From positions 1 to 64,000 of the forward strand of contig CAKUIF010000002.1 in the NCBI GenBank assembly GCA_934660915.1: a stretch of 64,000 nucleotides of DNA, given 5' to 3'. Shown here one piece after another: positions 49,472 to 56,896 of the stretch. The first letter of the stretch is position 1. Each line of letters starts with the position of its first letter. The notes beneath the pieces were generated by a model. The model searched no databases. It had not been told where the DNA came from and was given only the letters and a program-made list of their open reading frames with translations. Origin of the DNA: an uncultured Olsenella sp. (GTDB taxonomy: Bacteria > Actinomycetota > Coriobacteriia > Coriobacteriales > Atopobiaceae). Both the position numbers and the translations under genes were made by a program.

Positions 49472-49927
49472 TTACATCCCTTCACGTATCATCTCGTTGC
49501 CGTCACGGTCTGTGATCAGCCAATATCCGTATTCGTAGAGGCCAGGGCTGTGCGGCTCGTAGACCTGCAACAGCTGGCCCGTCCACCAGGCCTCCTCGTA
49601 GACCGGATGCCGCCAGCGCCACTCGGCCTTGAGCCGCGCTCCGCCGTGGAACTTGTCGTGGCATCCGGTGGTGCCGCTGCCGCAGAGGCAGAACAGCGGG
49701 CTTCGCAAGTCCCAGGTGCCGCACGGCGTCACCAGGCGGAAAATCTCGCCCCAAGAGCGGTGCGCCACGTGGTGGACGCTTCCCGCACGCCCGCCGCAGA
49801 CGCAGCATCGGGGCGAAAGCGCCTCGTAGGCCTTTCCATGGGCGTAGCGAGCGCCCAGGTGCGGCTTGCCGTAAAGCTCGGCTCGCTCCTTGGGGTAGCC
49901 GCGAAGCACCCCTGCATCGAGGATCAT
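49472..49927 (-). CDS. HNH-type nuclease-like phage protein
   Basis: 151 residues from ATG 49927. CCVCGGRAGSVHHVAHRSWGE has the zinc pair and the His-His of an HNH centre, followed by FCLCGSGTTGCHDKFHGGA. May be a recombination- or restriction-related endonuclease. Overlaps the helicase-loader gene end by four bases. Confidence 0.72.
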   Translation of the reverse strand: MILDAGVLRGYPKERAELYGKPHLGARYAHGKAYEALSPRCCVCGGRAGSVHHVAHRSWGEIFRLVTPCGTWDLRSPLFCLCGSGTTGCHDKFHGGARLKAEWRWRHPVYEEAWWTGQLLQVYEPHSPGLYEYGYWLITDRDGNEMIREGM

Positions 49928-50637
49928 TGCAACCTCCCGTCCGGGCCGTCGAAGTGCACGACCCTCGCGCCGCCCCTGAGCCGCGACACGATGGCCTTGG
50001 CGGTGTCGGGGTCTCCCTGCTCGGCGAGCCTGCGCACGAGGTCGCTCGGCTTGTACTGCGTGGTCACCAGCGTTGGCAGCATCGCCGAGTAGCGCTGGTC
50101 TATCAGGCTGAACAGGCTGTCCAAAACGAAGCCCGTGGGCCTGCGCTTGCCCAGGTCGTCCACGATCAGGTAGCGCACCTCGGCGTAGCGCTTGAGCGGG
50201 TCGCCGCCGTCGTGGAAGCTGCGCTGGATTTCGTCGAGGATGCGGTACATCGGGGCCATGAGCACCGACCGCTTGCCTCCCGCAAGGCGCTTGGCCACGG
50301 CTGCGGCGCACGTGGTCTTGCGCGTTCCCACGTCGCCCCATAGGTACACCCACTGGCCGTTCTTCATGCCGTCGGCGATCTCGGCGGCCAAGGGGTGGTC
50401 GAGGCTCATGTAGCGCTCGGGAACGCCGGCGCGCTTCCAGTCGTGCATGGCCTTGTCCTGAACCGCCTTGCGTGCGGCCTCCGCCTCGACCTGGCGCTCC
50501 TTCTCGCGCTCGGCCTCGGCGCCCGCGCAGCCGCACTGCTCGTAGCCGCAGAACAGCGTCCGCCCAGCGAGCCGCGTGGTGCGGGCCTTGAGGGTCGCGC
50601 CGCAGTGCGGGCACTCAGTCGTAGGCCGAAAATCCAT
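49924..50637 (-). CDS. DnaC/IstB-like helicase loader
   Basis: 237 residues from ATG 50637. N-terminal zinc-binding part (CPHCGATLKA ... CGYEQCGC), then AAA+ ATPase: Walker A LWGDVGTRKTTCA, Walker B YLIVDDLGKR, sensor-like TTQYKPSDL. Loads the replicative helicase at the phage origin. Overlaps the preceding replication gene by 23 bases. Confidence 0.85.
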   Translation of the reverse strand: MDFRPTTECPHCGATLKARTTRLAGRTLFCGYEQCGCAGAEAEREKERQVEAEAARKAVQDKAMHDWKRAGVPERYMSLDHPLAAEIADGMKNGQWVYLWGDVGTRKTTCAAAVAKRLAGGKRSVLMAPMYRILDEIQRSFHDGGDPLKRYAEVRYLIVDDLGKRRPTGFVLDSLFSLIDQRYSAMLPTLVTTQYKPSDLVRRLAEQGDPDTAKAIVSRLRGGARVVHFDGPDGRLQ

Positions 50638-51229
50638 CGTCTGGCACCTCCTTCGCAATGCCGTTTTTGGGCTTCGAGGTGCGCAGCCATCGGCGCACCG
50701 TTGCCTTCCAATCCTTCATCGGCTGTTTGCCGACATGCCATCCGTTTGACTCGTAGTAGTCGCAGAAGTACTCGGGATCGAAGTCGATGGCGCGGAGGTC
50801 GAGGTTCTTCGTTGCGGCGTATTGCTGGGCATACTCGGACACCTCGGCAGGGGAAGGGGCGCGGAAACGCGCCGCCTTCCTTTTCTCCTTAGCTCCTTCC
50901 TTATCTACTTCTCTATCTCTTTCTCTATCTGGGAGGGGTTTCGTAGACCCTTCCGCAGCATCGTTCGTAGCGTCTTCCGTAGGCTCGTTCGTAGGCTTCG
51001 AATCGCTGTACCGATTAGCCACGTTTGCGGCGTTCGTCCTGCTTTTCGAAATGCGCCCCTCGCAGCCCTTGAAAACCTTCATTCCGCTCTCGCTCAAACC
51101 CTTCGGTTCGATGCCTTCGAAGAAGTAGTCGAGCAGGGCCGTGTTCACCTTCCTTCGTTCGGCCTCCGGTAGAAGCGTCGTGAGGTCGTAGAAGGTGCGG
51201 TAGAAGTTCATCCGCTTTTCCTCAGCCAT
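50615..51229 (-). CDS. Phage replication protein (DnaD-like/DUF6291)
   Basis: 204 residues from ATG 51229. N-terminal helical module FYRTFYDLTTLLPEAERRKVNTALLDYFFEGIEPKGLSESGMKVFKGCEGRI (DUF6291-type). A long charged linker rich in Glu/Asp/Lys/Arg follows, then a C-terminal WHVGKQPMKDWKATVRRWLRTSK module seen in phage replication initiators. Probably binds the origin and recruits the loader encoded next. Confidence 0.75.
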   Translation of the reverse strand: MAEEKRMNFYRTFYDLTTLLPEAERRKVNTALLDYFFEGIEPKGLSESGMKVFKGCEGRISKSRTNAANVANRYSDSKPTNEPTEDATNDAAEGSTKPLPDRERDREVDKEGAKEKRKAARFRAPSPAEVSEYAQQYAATKNLDLRAIDFDPEYFCDYYESNGWHVGKQPMKDWKATVRRWLRTSKPKNGIAKEVPDDGFSAYD

Positions 51230-51265
51230 CGCCTTCACCGCCGATTTCCGCTCGCACGATGGCTC

Positions 51266-51829
51266 CTAAAACGGGATGTCGCCGTCGTACAGGCTTTCCT
51301 GGGCGGGCGGCATGGGCGCTTGCTGCGGCGCCGCCTGCGGGGCGGGCTGCGGCGCGTACTGGGCGGGTGCCTGCTGGTATCCCTGCGGTGCCGCCGGGGC
51401 TTGCTGGTAGGCCTGCTGCGCGTTCCGCTGCTGCGGCGCCGCCTGCGGGGCGGGCTGCGGCGCGTACTGCTGCTGGTATCCCTGCGGTGCCGCCGGGGCT
51501 TGCTTCTGGCTCATGAACTCGATCTCGTCCACGATCACCTCAAGCTTGGATCGGCGCTGGCCGTCCTTGTCCCAGCTCGAATAGCGCAGCTTGCCCTCGA
51601 TGGCCACCTTCATGCCCTTGTGCAGGATGCGGCCCATGCTCTCGGCGCGGTTGCCGAACATCGTGCAGTCCACGAAGTTCGGGTAGTCCTCCCACTCGCC
51701 GGTTTGCTGGTTGCGGCGGCGGTCGTTGACGGCCACGCCAAAGCCCAGAACCTGCATGCCGCCCTGGGTAGCCCGCAGCTCGGGGTCGCGGGTCAAGTTG
51801 CCGCTGATGTTCACTCGGTTGATCGACAT
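51266..51829 (-). CDS. ssb: Single-stranded DNA-binding protein
   Basis: 187 residues. OB-fold (1 to about 108; SINRVNISGNLTRDPELRATQGG ... IVDEIEFM), then a Gln/Pro/Ala-rich linker containing two copies of QAPAAPQGYQQ and QYAPQPAPQAAPQQ, and the acidic tip DGDIPF that binds partner proteins. The linker duplication is also near-identical at DNA level (about 51325-51411 and 51431-51512). Confidence 0.93.
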   Translation of the reverse strand: MSINRVNISGNLTRDPELRATQGGMQVLGFGVAVNDRRRNQQTGEWEDYPNFVDCTMFGNRAESMGRILHKGMKVAIEGKLRYSSWDKDGQRRSKLEVIVDEIEFMSQKQAPAAPQGYQQQYAPQPAPQAAPQQRNAQQAYQQAPAAPQGYQQAPAQYAPQPAPQAAPQQAPMPPAQESLYDGDIPF

Positions 51830-52177
51830 TTAGTAACTCCCTTCGCCCGTCCCGTTCGACCAGGTGCGCTTTATGTCCTCGTCAACGGTTCGGATCTTGA
51901 GCTTGTACACGTTTATCGCCTCTTGGCTCGCCTTGTAGAGCGCTTCGGCGCAGTCCCTGCGCTGCTTCAGCTCGGCTATGTCCTCACGTCCTCGGCAGAG
52001 GTCGCTTATCACCGTCACTGGCGTTCCCTTGGATCGCTCCTCAAGGATCGCGATGCGCAGCGCCTTGCGGTACTCGGCCTCGTTCTCGGCGTACTGGCTT
52101 CCGCTGTTGCGCAGCGCCTGAAGCTCGTCCATGAGCCTGTCGAAGAGCTGCATGCGCTCGGCGTAGAGGTCTTGCAT
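51830..52177 (-). CDS. Unknown helical phage protein
   Basis: 115 residues, mostly charged helix (RMQLFDRLMDELQALR ... REDIAELKQRRDCAEALYKASQEAINVYKLKIRTVDEDIKRTW). Encoded between SSB and ERF genes; possibly a recombination accessory factor. Confidence 0.6.
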   Translation of the reverse strand: MQDLYAERMQLFDRLMDELQALRNSGSQYAENEAEYRKALRIAILEERSKGTPVTVISDLCRGREDIAELKQRRDCAEALYKASQEAINVYKLKIRTVDEDIKRTWSNGTGEGSY

Positions 52178-52180
52178 GGC

Positions 52181-52750
52181 CTACACGACCTGCCATGCGG
52201 GAGACGGGCAGCACCCGGGGTTCGCCTTGAACTGCTCGTACTGCTGGCGGCTCTCGAAGACGTAGGAGGTGCCGCAGCTCTTGCACTTGGCGATGAACTG
52301 GCCAAACTCTGGCGGCTCCTTCTCGGCGTGCTTCTCGGTTCCCATGAGCGTGTCTGGGTCTGAGGTGCCATCGATGTCGAACGCTCCGCAAAGCGCGTAC
52401 TTTCTGGCATAGCTGGATGCGCTGCCCGTGACCTGCGCCTCGTTCATTCCCTTCTGGCTCAAAGGCTCGCGGGCGTAGGCCGTCACGTCCATGGGATCGC
52501 CGTGGCCGTCCTCGAAGAACAGGCGGCACGTGGCCTCGACGTAGTAGCGCTCGCCGATCTGCACGATGCTGTCGTTGAGCGTGAAGGCTATGCCCGCCTC
52601 CTTGCACGGCTCCTTGAGCGCCGCCACGATGTCCTCCATCGAGCGGTAGTAGAAGTTGCCGTGGGCGTTGTAGCGTGCTTTAGGCACAACTACGGATCGC
52701 TGCACCTGGGCCACGGCCTCGGCCAGCGTCATGTGCTTGTCTTCTGCCAT
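52181..52750 (-). CDS. ERF-family single-strand annealing protein
   Basis: 189 residues. ERF core: KARYNAHGNFYYRSMEDIVAALKEPCKEAGIAFTLNDSIVQIGERYYVEATCRLF ... QVTGSASSYARKYALCGAFDIDG. Anneals complementary strands in phage recombination. A C-terminal zinc-ribbon-like piece (KCKSCGTSYVF ... GCCPSPAW) is appended. Confidence 0.88.
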   Translation of the reverse strand: MAEDKHMTLAEAVAQVQRSVVVPKARYNAHGNFYYRSMEDIVAALKEPCKEAGIAFTLNDSIVQIGERYYVEATCRLFFEDGHGDPMDVTAYAREPLSQKGMNEAQVTGSASSYARKYALCGAFDIDGTSDPDTLMGTEKHAEKEPPEFGQFIAKCKSCGTSYVFESRQQYEQFKANPGCCPSPAWQVV

Positions 52751-52753
52751 CGT

Positions 52754-53737
52754 CTACTCCATCCTCGCCGCCACCTGGGCTGGCGTGCCCCGGCGGATGC
52801 TTCCGGTGATTCCCTGCGCCTTGAGTACGGATGCGAGCGCCTGCATCTGCGATCGCGTGGCGCTCGGCACCTCGACCGTCCACGCCTCCAAAGGCTCCGC
52901 GACCGGTGCTGGCATGGGTGCCGGCATTGGTGCGGGCATTGGCACTGGCGCGGGCATCGGCTCAGGCTCGGGCGCTGCGATCGGCTCTGGCTCAGGCTCT
53001 GGTTCAGGTTCAGGCTCCGGCTCAGGCTCGGGTGCCATGGCCGCCTTCAGCTCGGCGATTCGCTGGTCTTCCTCGTCGGCCAGACGCGCCGCGTTCAAGG
53101 CGGCTCCGAGGTCGAGCGTGCGGAAGAACTCGCGCTCCGCGTCGGCGTAGTGCGGCATCGCCTCCTGCTGGGCCTTGAGCGTTTCCCAGTCTCTGGCCAC
53201 GTCGGACACCTTGGCCTCAAGCGCCTGCTGCGCCTTGATCTCGCCGAAGGTCTTGTTGAGCCACTGCGGCTCATGCAGGCGCTCGTAGGGGACGACCGGC
53301 GCGAGCAGCCCCGCGAACTCCTCGTAGTGCTGCTGTAGGCGCGAGTAGAGCGCGTCCTTGCGCGTCTGCTCGGCCTCGTCAAGCTGCGCCTTGATGGCAT
53401 CGGTTGACTCGTCGATGATGGCCGTGATCTGCTTGCAGCGCCTCTCGAATGCGTCGAGCGGCTTGTTGTACTCGCGCTTCACGGCCTTGCGGCGCTCGTC
53501 GATCTCCTTCTTGATGCCGTTGAGGTAGCTGCGGTCGTGCTTGGCCTCCTTGACGGCCTGGGCGCTCGCGAGGTCGTAGGTGGCGCCCTCGTACTCGGCC
53601 ACGACCTTCTTCACGTGGGCCTCCAACGCGTCCATGTTCGAAGCGATAGTGGCCTCGGTGTAGGTGACCTCAAGCGTGGTGGCCTCGGCCTCGATGACCT
53701 CTGCCTCGACCTGCTGCGGTTCGGTTTCCTTAGCCAT
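52754..53737 (-). CDS. DUF1351 phage recombination-associated protein
   Basis: 327 residues. Long coiled-coil DUF1351 domain (KHDRSYLNGIKKEIDERRKAVKREYNKPLDAFERRCKQI ... WLNKTFGEIKAQQ), then an E-P/M-P-A-P low-complexity stretch (about 235-280) and a C-terminal VPSATRSQMQALASVLKAQGI module. Found next to ERF/RecT genes; function unproven. Confidence 0.82.
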   Translation of the reverse strand: MAKETEPQQVEAEVIEAEATTLEVTYTEATIASNMDALEAHVKKVVAEYEGATYDLASAQAVKEAKHDRSYLNGIKKEIDERRKAVKREYNKPLDAFERRCKQITAIIDESTDAIKAQLDEAEQTRKDALYSRLQQHYEEFAGLLAPVVPYERLHEPQWLNKTFGEIKAQQALEAKVSDVARDWETLKAQQEAMPHYADAEREFFRTLDLGAALNAARLADEEDQRIAELKAAMAPEPEPEPEPEPEPEPEPIAAPEPEPMPAPVPMPAPMPAPMPAPVAEPLEAWTVEVPSATRSQMQALASVLKAQGITGSIRRGTPAQVAARME

Positions 53738-53933
53738 AGATCTCGCCCGTCTCGTCGTCGAAGTCCATGGCCTGCTGCTGCTCAGCCACGGTGAGCAAAA
53801 CCGTCTTGCCGCTCTGCTTGATGATGCGGAAGGCGTCGGCGTTGTCGGTCAGGATCTCGAATTGCAGGGTCGCAACGCTGCCCTTCACGGTGGCCTGCTT
53901 GAACTGCGCCTGGATGGTGGCTTCGTTGATCAT
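53730..53933 (-). CDS. Unknown small phage protein
   Basis: 67 residues from ATG 53933: MINEATIQAQFKQATVKGSVATLQFEILTDNADAFRIIKQSGKTVLLTV. Probably alpha/beta; no family. Overlaps the DUF1351 start by eight bases. Confidence 0.55.
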   Translation of the reverse strand: MINEATIQAQFKQATVKGSVATLQFEILTDNADAFRIIKQSGKTVLLTVAEQQQAMDFDDETGEIYG

Positions 53934-53944
53934 GTCGTTACCTC

Positions 53945-54262
53945 CTATTTGATGCCGAGAACGGCGGCAAGGAACGCGCGACCGAACTCGCGCTCTTCCT
54001 CGCTGACGGGCTTGATCTTGTCGGCGATGAACTCGCGGCTCTTGGCGACGCACTTCTCGTCGATCCTGGAAAGCCCGGCCTCGCAAAGCGCGATCATCAC
54101 GTGGTAGGCGTTTGCCGCCGTCTCGCCGTCGTTGTTGTCAGGATGCGTGGCGTCGAACATGAGGTTGTTCGCGATGCAGGCGGCGTGGTCGAGCACTGCT
54201 TTGTGGAACTTGGTCCCGTGGAAGTCCTCAAAGCCGTTCTCTTCGAAGTATTTGGCGTTCAT
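53945..54262 (-). CDS. Unknown phage protein
   Basis: 105 residues from ATG 54262, helical: FHKAVLDHAACIANNLMFDATHPDNNDGETAANAYHVMIALCEAGLSRI. Four-base overlap with rusA. Function unknown. Confidence 0.55.
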   Translation of the reverse strand: MNAKYFEENGFEDFHGTKFHKAVLDHAACIANNLMFDATHPDNNDGETAANAYHVMIALCEAGLSRIDEKCVAKSREFIADKIKPVSEEEREFGRAFLAAVLGIK

Positions 54263-54720
54263 TTCTTCTCCTTCACGTACTCCTCGACGAAGTACTCGAT
54301 GTAGATGTCTATGCGCGGCTGTGTGCCGTATGGGCTTCTTGGCCGCTTGGTGACGGCTCCCGTATCGACCTGCGAATCGTCCTTGAAGGCGATCCCGTTG
54401 AGCGCGTCGCAGGCGAGCTTGCCCAGGTTGTCCCAGTCGGGCTTGCCGAGGTCGGCGCGGCCCTCCCAGTACTTGGGGTTGCTCTTCGCGAGCGGCCTGG
54501 TGGTCGAGATCCGCATCGCAACCGGGCCGTCGTGGTCGGCGAATGTCTCGCCGTATGCCGCGCGGAACGCGTCCTTGATGGCCTTCTCGGCCTTGAGCGT
54601 CTTGGTCGGCGTGTAGGTGCGGTGGTTGCGGTAGTCGGTCATAGGGCGCTGCTTTCCAACAAGCTGGGCGGGGTGCATGGTGATGTGCGCCGTGGCCGCA
54701 AGGGTGCGCTGCCAGCTCAT
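54259..54720 (-). CDS. rusA: RusA-family Holliday junction resolvase
   Basis: 153 residues from ATG 54720 (overlap ATGA with upstream gene). VGKQRP near the N-terminus and DLGKPDWDNLGKLACDALNG with the catalytic Asp residues near the middle are the RusA signatures; DDSQVD gives the third acidic site. Cuts four-way junctions during phage recombination. Confidence 0.9.
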   Translation of the reverse strand: MSWQRTLAATAHITMHPAQLVGKQRPMTDYRNHRTYTPTKTLKAEKAIKDAFRAAYGETFADHDGPVAMRISTTRPLAKSNPKYWEGRADLGKPDWDNLGKLACDALNGIAFKDDSQVDTGAVTKRPRSPYGTQPRIDIYIEYFVEEYVKEKK

Positions 54721-55052
54721 TCGCTGAACCCATCGCTCTGGCTGCGGTGCTTGTTGAAGGCTCCGCGCAGCTCTGGGTACCGCGCCTCCATGATTCGGGC
54801 AAGGGCGGGGGCTATGCCGTTCTTGCAGCCGACGTGCAGCTCGTTGCGCACCATGTTCACCAGGTAGTTGATCGACACGTAGCCCTTCTCCTTGAGGCGG
54901 CGGGCGTTGGAGAGCATGAACCGCCACGCCTCGGGGTTGGCCTCGATCCACTTCTTGGCCTCGGCAACGTCTTGCTCGCCAGCCATGCCCAGGCCGAAGA
55001 TCTCAAGCTGGTTGCTCTGGGGTTTGGGGCGGTATATCTCGTCGTTACGCAT
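54717..55052 (-). CDS. Unknown phage protein
   Basis: 111 residues from ATG 55052. KKWIEANPEAWRFMLSNARRLKEKGYVSINYLVNMVRNELHVGCKNGIAPALARIM is a helical domain common upstream of rusA in gut phages; possibly DNA-binding. Confidence 0.6.
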   Translation of the reverse strand: MRNDEIYRPKPQSNQLEIFGLGMAGEQDVAEAKKWIEANPEAWRFMLSNARRLKEKGYVSINYLVNMVRNELHVGCKNGIAPALARIMEARYPELRGAFNKHRSQSDGFSE

Positions 55053-55329
55053 TGAGCACCGCCATGCTGCCCACGGCTCGCTGGGCGTCGGCAACGGCCT
55101 GGTCCATCGTGGGGATGACCCAGAGCCAGAGCACGGCGAGGAAGATCATGAGGGCCGCGAGGAAGCCGACCATGACGCCCGCCTTGAACTGGGAGCGCTC
55201 AAGCTGCTCCTGTGCCGTCGGGCGCTTGCCCTCGAATGGTATGATGGTCGCAGCCTCTTTCGAGGCGGCTACGTAGCGGGTGCCCGATGTGTGGAAGCTG
55301 GGGGCGCTCGCTTTCTTTTTTGTCTGCAT
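55045..55329 (-). CDS. Small single-pass membrane protein
   Basis: 94 residues: basic N-terminus, helix GVMVGFLAALMIFLAVLWLWVIP (about 52-74), short C-terminus. Early operon; role unknown. Confidence 0.55.
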   Translation of the reverse strand: MQTKKKASAPSFHTSGTRYVAASKEAATIIPFEGKRPTAQEQLERSQFKAGVMVGFLAALMIFLAVLWLWVIPTMDQAVADAQRAVGSMAVLNA

Positions 55330-55376
55330 TTCCGTTCTCCTTTCGGTGTTTTCGCAGGTCATTGCTAGGGCGCTTT

Positions 55377-55739
55377 TTAGGGCCTCTTTTTTGCCGCTTT
55401 TTTCGCCCTGCTCTTCTGGCTGTAGTAGCGCTGGCGCTGCCTGCCATTCCTCTTCTCCCTGATCGCCTCCTCCTTCATCGCGTTGGCCTGCTCGGCGAGG
55501 TCTGCCATGTGAAGCTCCTTCGTGCACTCGATGCACCAGCCGTTGACCCTGTTGAGCGGTCGGAACGTCCATTGGCCGCAGCGGGGGCACTGCCTGCGCT
55601 TGCGGAGTGAGAGTCCGCACTTCCGCGCCATATGCTTCACTGAGTCGATGGAGCGCCCGAGGTCCTTGGCTACCTGCTTGGCGCCGTCTCCGGCGTGCTC
55701 TTCGAGGTATCTGAGTTCACGTGTAGACCACTGCTTCAC
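55377..55739 (-). CDS. DNA-binding zinc-ribbon phage protein
   Basis: 120 residues from GTG 55739, overlapping the upstream stop as GTGA. Homeodomain-like start WSTRELRYLEEHAGDGAKQVAKDLGRSIDSVKHMARKCGLSLRKR, zinc ribbon RQCPRCGQWTF ... WCIECTKEL, and a very basic tail. Likely regulator or replication factor. Confidence 0.7.
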   Translation of the reverse strand: MKQWSTRELRYLEEHAGDGAKQVAKDLGRSIDSVKHMARKCGLSLRKRRQCPRCGQWTFRPLNRVNGWCIECTKELHMADLAEQANAMKEEAIREKRNGRQRQRYYSQKSRAKKAAKKRP

Positions 55740-55867
55740 GCCTTCGCTTCTCCCTTCTGCTGGCGTTCCCACTCGCGATATGCTTGGCGGATCGTCGAGC
55801 ACATGCCGTCAAAGGCAACTTCGCGGGCCGTCTTCTGACGCTGCTCCTGTTGCTTCTCGTCGTTCAT
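55736..55867 (-). CDS. Small unknown phage protein
   Basis: 43 residues, MNDEKQQEQRQKTAREVAFDGMCSTIRQAYREWERQQKGEAKA, charged helix. Start overlaps the Cro-like gene stop as TAATG and stop overlaps the next GTG start, so it is probably translated. Confidence 0.55.
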   Translation of the reverse strand: MNDEKQQEQRQKTAREVAFDGMCSTIRQAYREWERQQKGEAKA

Positions 55868-56070
55868 TAGGCCACCGCAAGCTCATGCAGCTCGTCCAAC
55901 GAAACGCCGAGGATGCGAGATAGCGCGTAGGCTTCAGACAGGCTGAACTCGTACGAGCCTCGAACTTTGTTAAAGAACGAAGATCGGCTCATACCGAGAC
56001 TGTCTGCCAGCGCGTCACGTGTAACACCATTCGTTTCGGCGTACTCGTTGACCTTCTCCGACAGGTTCAT
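55867..56070 (-). CDS. Cro-like XRE-family repressor
   Basis: 67 residues: EYAETNGVTRDALADSLGMSRSSFFNKVRG is a helix-turn-helix with the recognition helix near residues 28-40. First gene of the leftward early operon and divergent from the CI-like gene, so it probably controls the lytic switch at the operators in between. Confidence 0.78.
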   Translation of the reverse strand: MNLSEKVNEYAETNGVTRDALADSLGMSRSSFFNKVRGSYEFSLSEAYALSRILGVSLDELHELAVA

Positions 56071-56086
56071 GCTTCTCCTTTCTCCC

Positions 56087-56147
56087 GTACAAAACTTTGT
56101 ACTCCTACAGTATTGTACAAAGTTTTACACCGTGCAATACTTTGTAC
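56087..56147. promoter_or_regulatory. Lysogeny switch with three operators
   Basis: Three 16-bp sites agree with GTACAAAGTTTTGTAC: 56087-56102 (reverse), 56114-56129 (forward) and 56132-56147 (reverse). They lie between the divergent Cro-like and CI-like genes and must overlap both promoters. Expected binding sites of the two repressors. Confidence 0.75.
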
Positions 56148-56177
56148 GTGTAAATATTTGGACTGTAAGGGGAGGCC

Positions 56178-56390
56178 ATGGAGTACCGGTTTGTTCTCGC
56201 ACATTACTTAGAGGAACAGGGAATGACTCCAGCTGAGCTTGCTCGCGCTATTGGTTCCCCTAGATCGACCGTTTCTGCCCTTTTGAGCGGAAGGGCAAAA
56301 GAGCCAACACTTGGTAAAGCTAAGGCGATAGCGGACGCTCTTGGCGTGTCCCTTGAAGAGATGGCTCGGATGACATACGAGGAGGAATAG
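56178..56390 (+). CDS. CI-like XRE-family repressor (short form)
   Basis: 70 residues: LAHYLEEQGMTPAELARAIGSPRSTVSALLSGRAKEPTLGKAKAIADALGVSLEEMARM. DNA-binding domain only; there is no C-terminal peptidase or dimerisation domain, so release cannot be by RecA-stimulated self-cleavage. GGGGAGG precedes the ATG. Starts the plus-strand lysogeny operon. Confidence 0.78.
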   Translation: MEYRFVLAHYLEEQGMTPAELARAIGSPRSTVSALLSGRAKEPTLGKAKAIADALGVSLEEMARMTYEEE

Positions 56391-56392
56391 GC

Positions 56393-56896
56393 ATGGGACT
56401 TCTTGGTGATATGGCTAAAGCCGCTGCGAAGGTCGCTATAAATCAAGTTTCAAACACTGCGCACGAGAAGGTTTCCGAGATGTTCCCAACAAAGGAGATC
56501 GTTCTATCCGGCTCACACGAGCGCGATGTCTACACTTACTACGGCGGGCCATTGAAGGGAATAAGGGTCGGGCAGACATTCGATGCTGAGGTCGCTAGGA
56601 AGCCTGTCACCCTTGTAAGCGAGTTGACGGGAACAGAATGGAATACTGCCGAACACGGAAACAACGCGCTTATGTATAGGGGCAAGCCATTTGGCTCTTT
56701 TAGCCCAATGAACAAAAGCATTCGAAAAATGATCCGTATGGGATACCGGGTCAAGATTAGGTGCAAAAACGTTGGATGGTACGCGCAGGGGATACCTGAG
56801 ATTGTTGCCATGATTCCAGATCCAGAAGCTGTGTTCTCTTGGCTTGACGAGTGCGAGAGAAGTGGTGAGGAGGTTCCGTTCAATGCCAACAGCTAG
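56393..56896 (+). CDS. Unknown lysogeny-module protein
   Basis: 167 residues, two bases after the repressor stop and overlapping the recombinase start by 14 bases. An amphipathic N-terminus (MGLLGDMAKAAAKVAINQVS) is followed by a globular domain (VYTYYGGPLKGIRVGQTF ... GYRVKIRCKNVGWYAQGIPEIVAMIPDP). More AT-rich than its neighbours. The C-terminal part vaguely resembles HIRAN-like beta folds. A superinfection-exclusion or defence function would fit the position but is not shown. Confidence 0.6.
   Translation: MGLLGDMAKAAAKVAINQVSNTAHEKVSEMFPTKEIVLSGSHERDVYTYYGGPLKGIRVGQTFDAEVARKPVTLVSELTGTEWNTAEHGNNALMYRGKPFGSFSPMNKSIRKMIRMGYRVKIRCKNVGWYAQGIPEIVAMIPDPEAVFSWLDECERSGEEVPFNANS

Noticed and set aside
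52900..53040. Short tandem repeats GGCTCAGGCTCTGG as a possible CRISPR or minisatellite
   Set aside because: They are codon repeats for Glu-Pro and Met-Pro-Ala-Pro inside the DUF1351 gene; no spacers.
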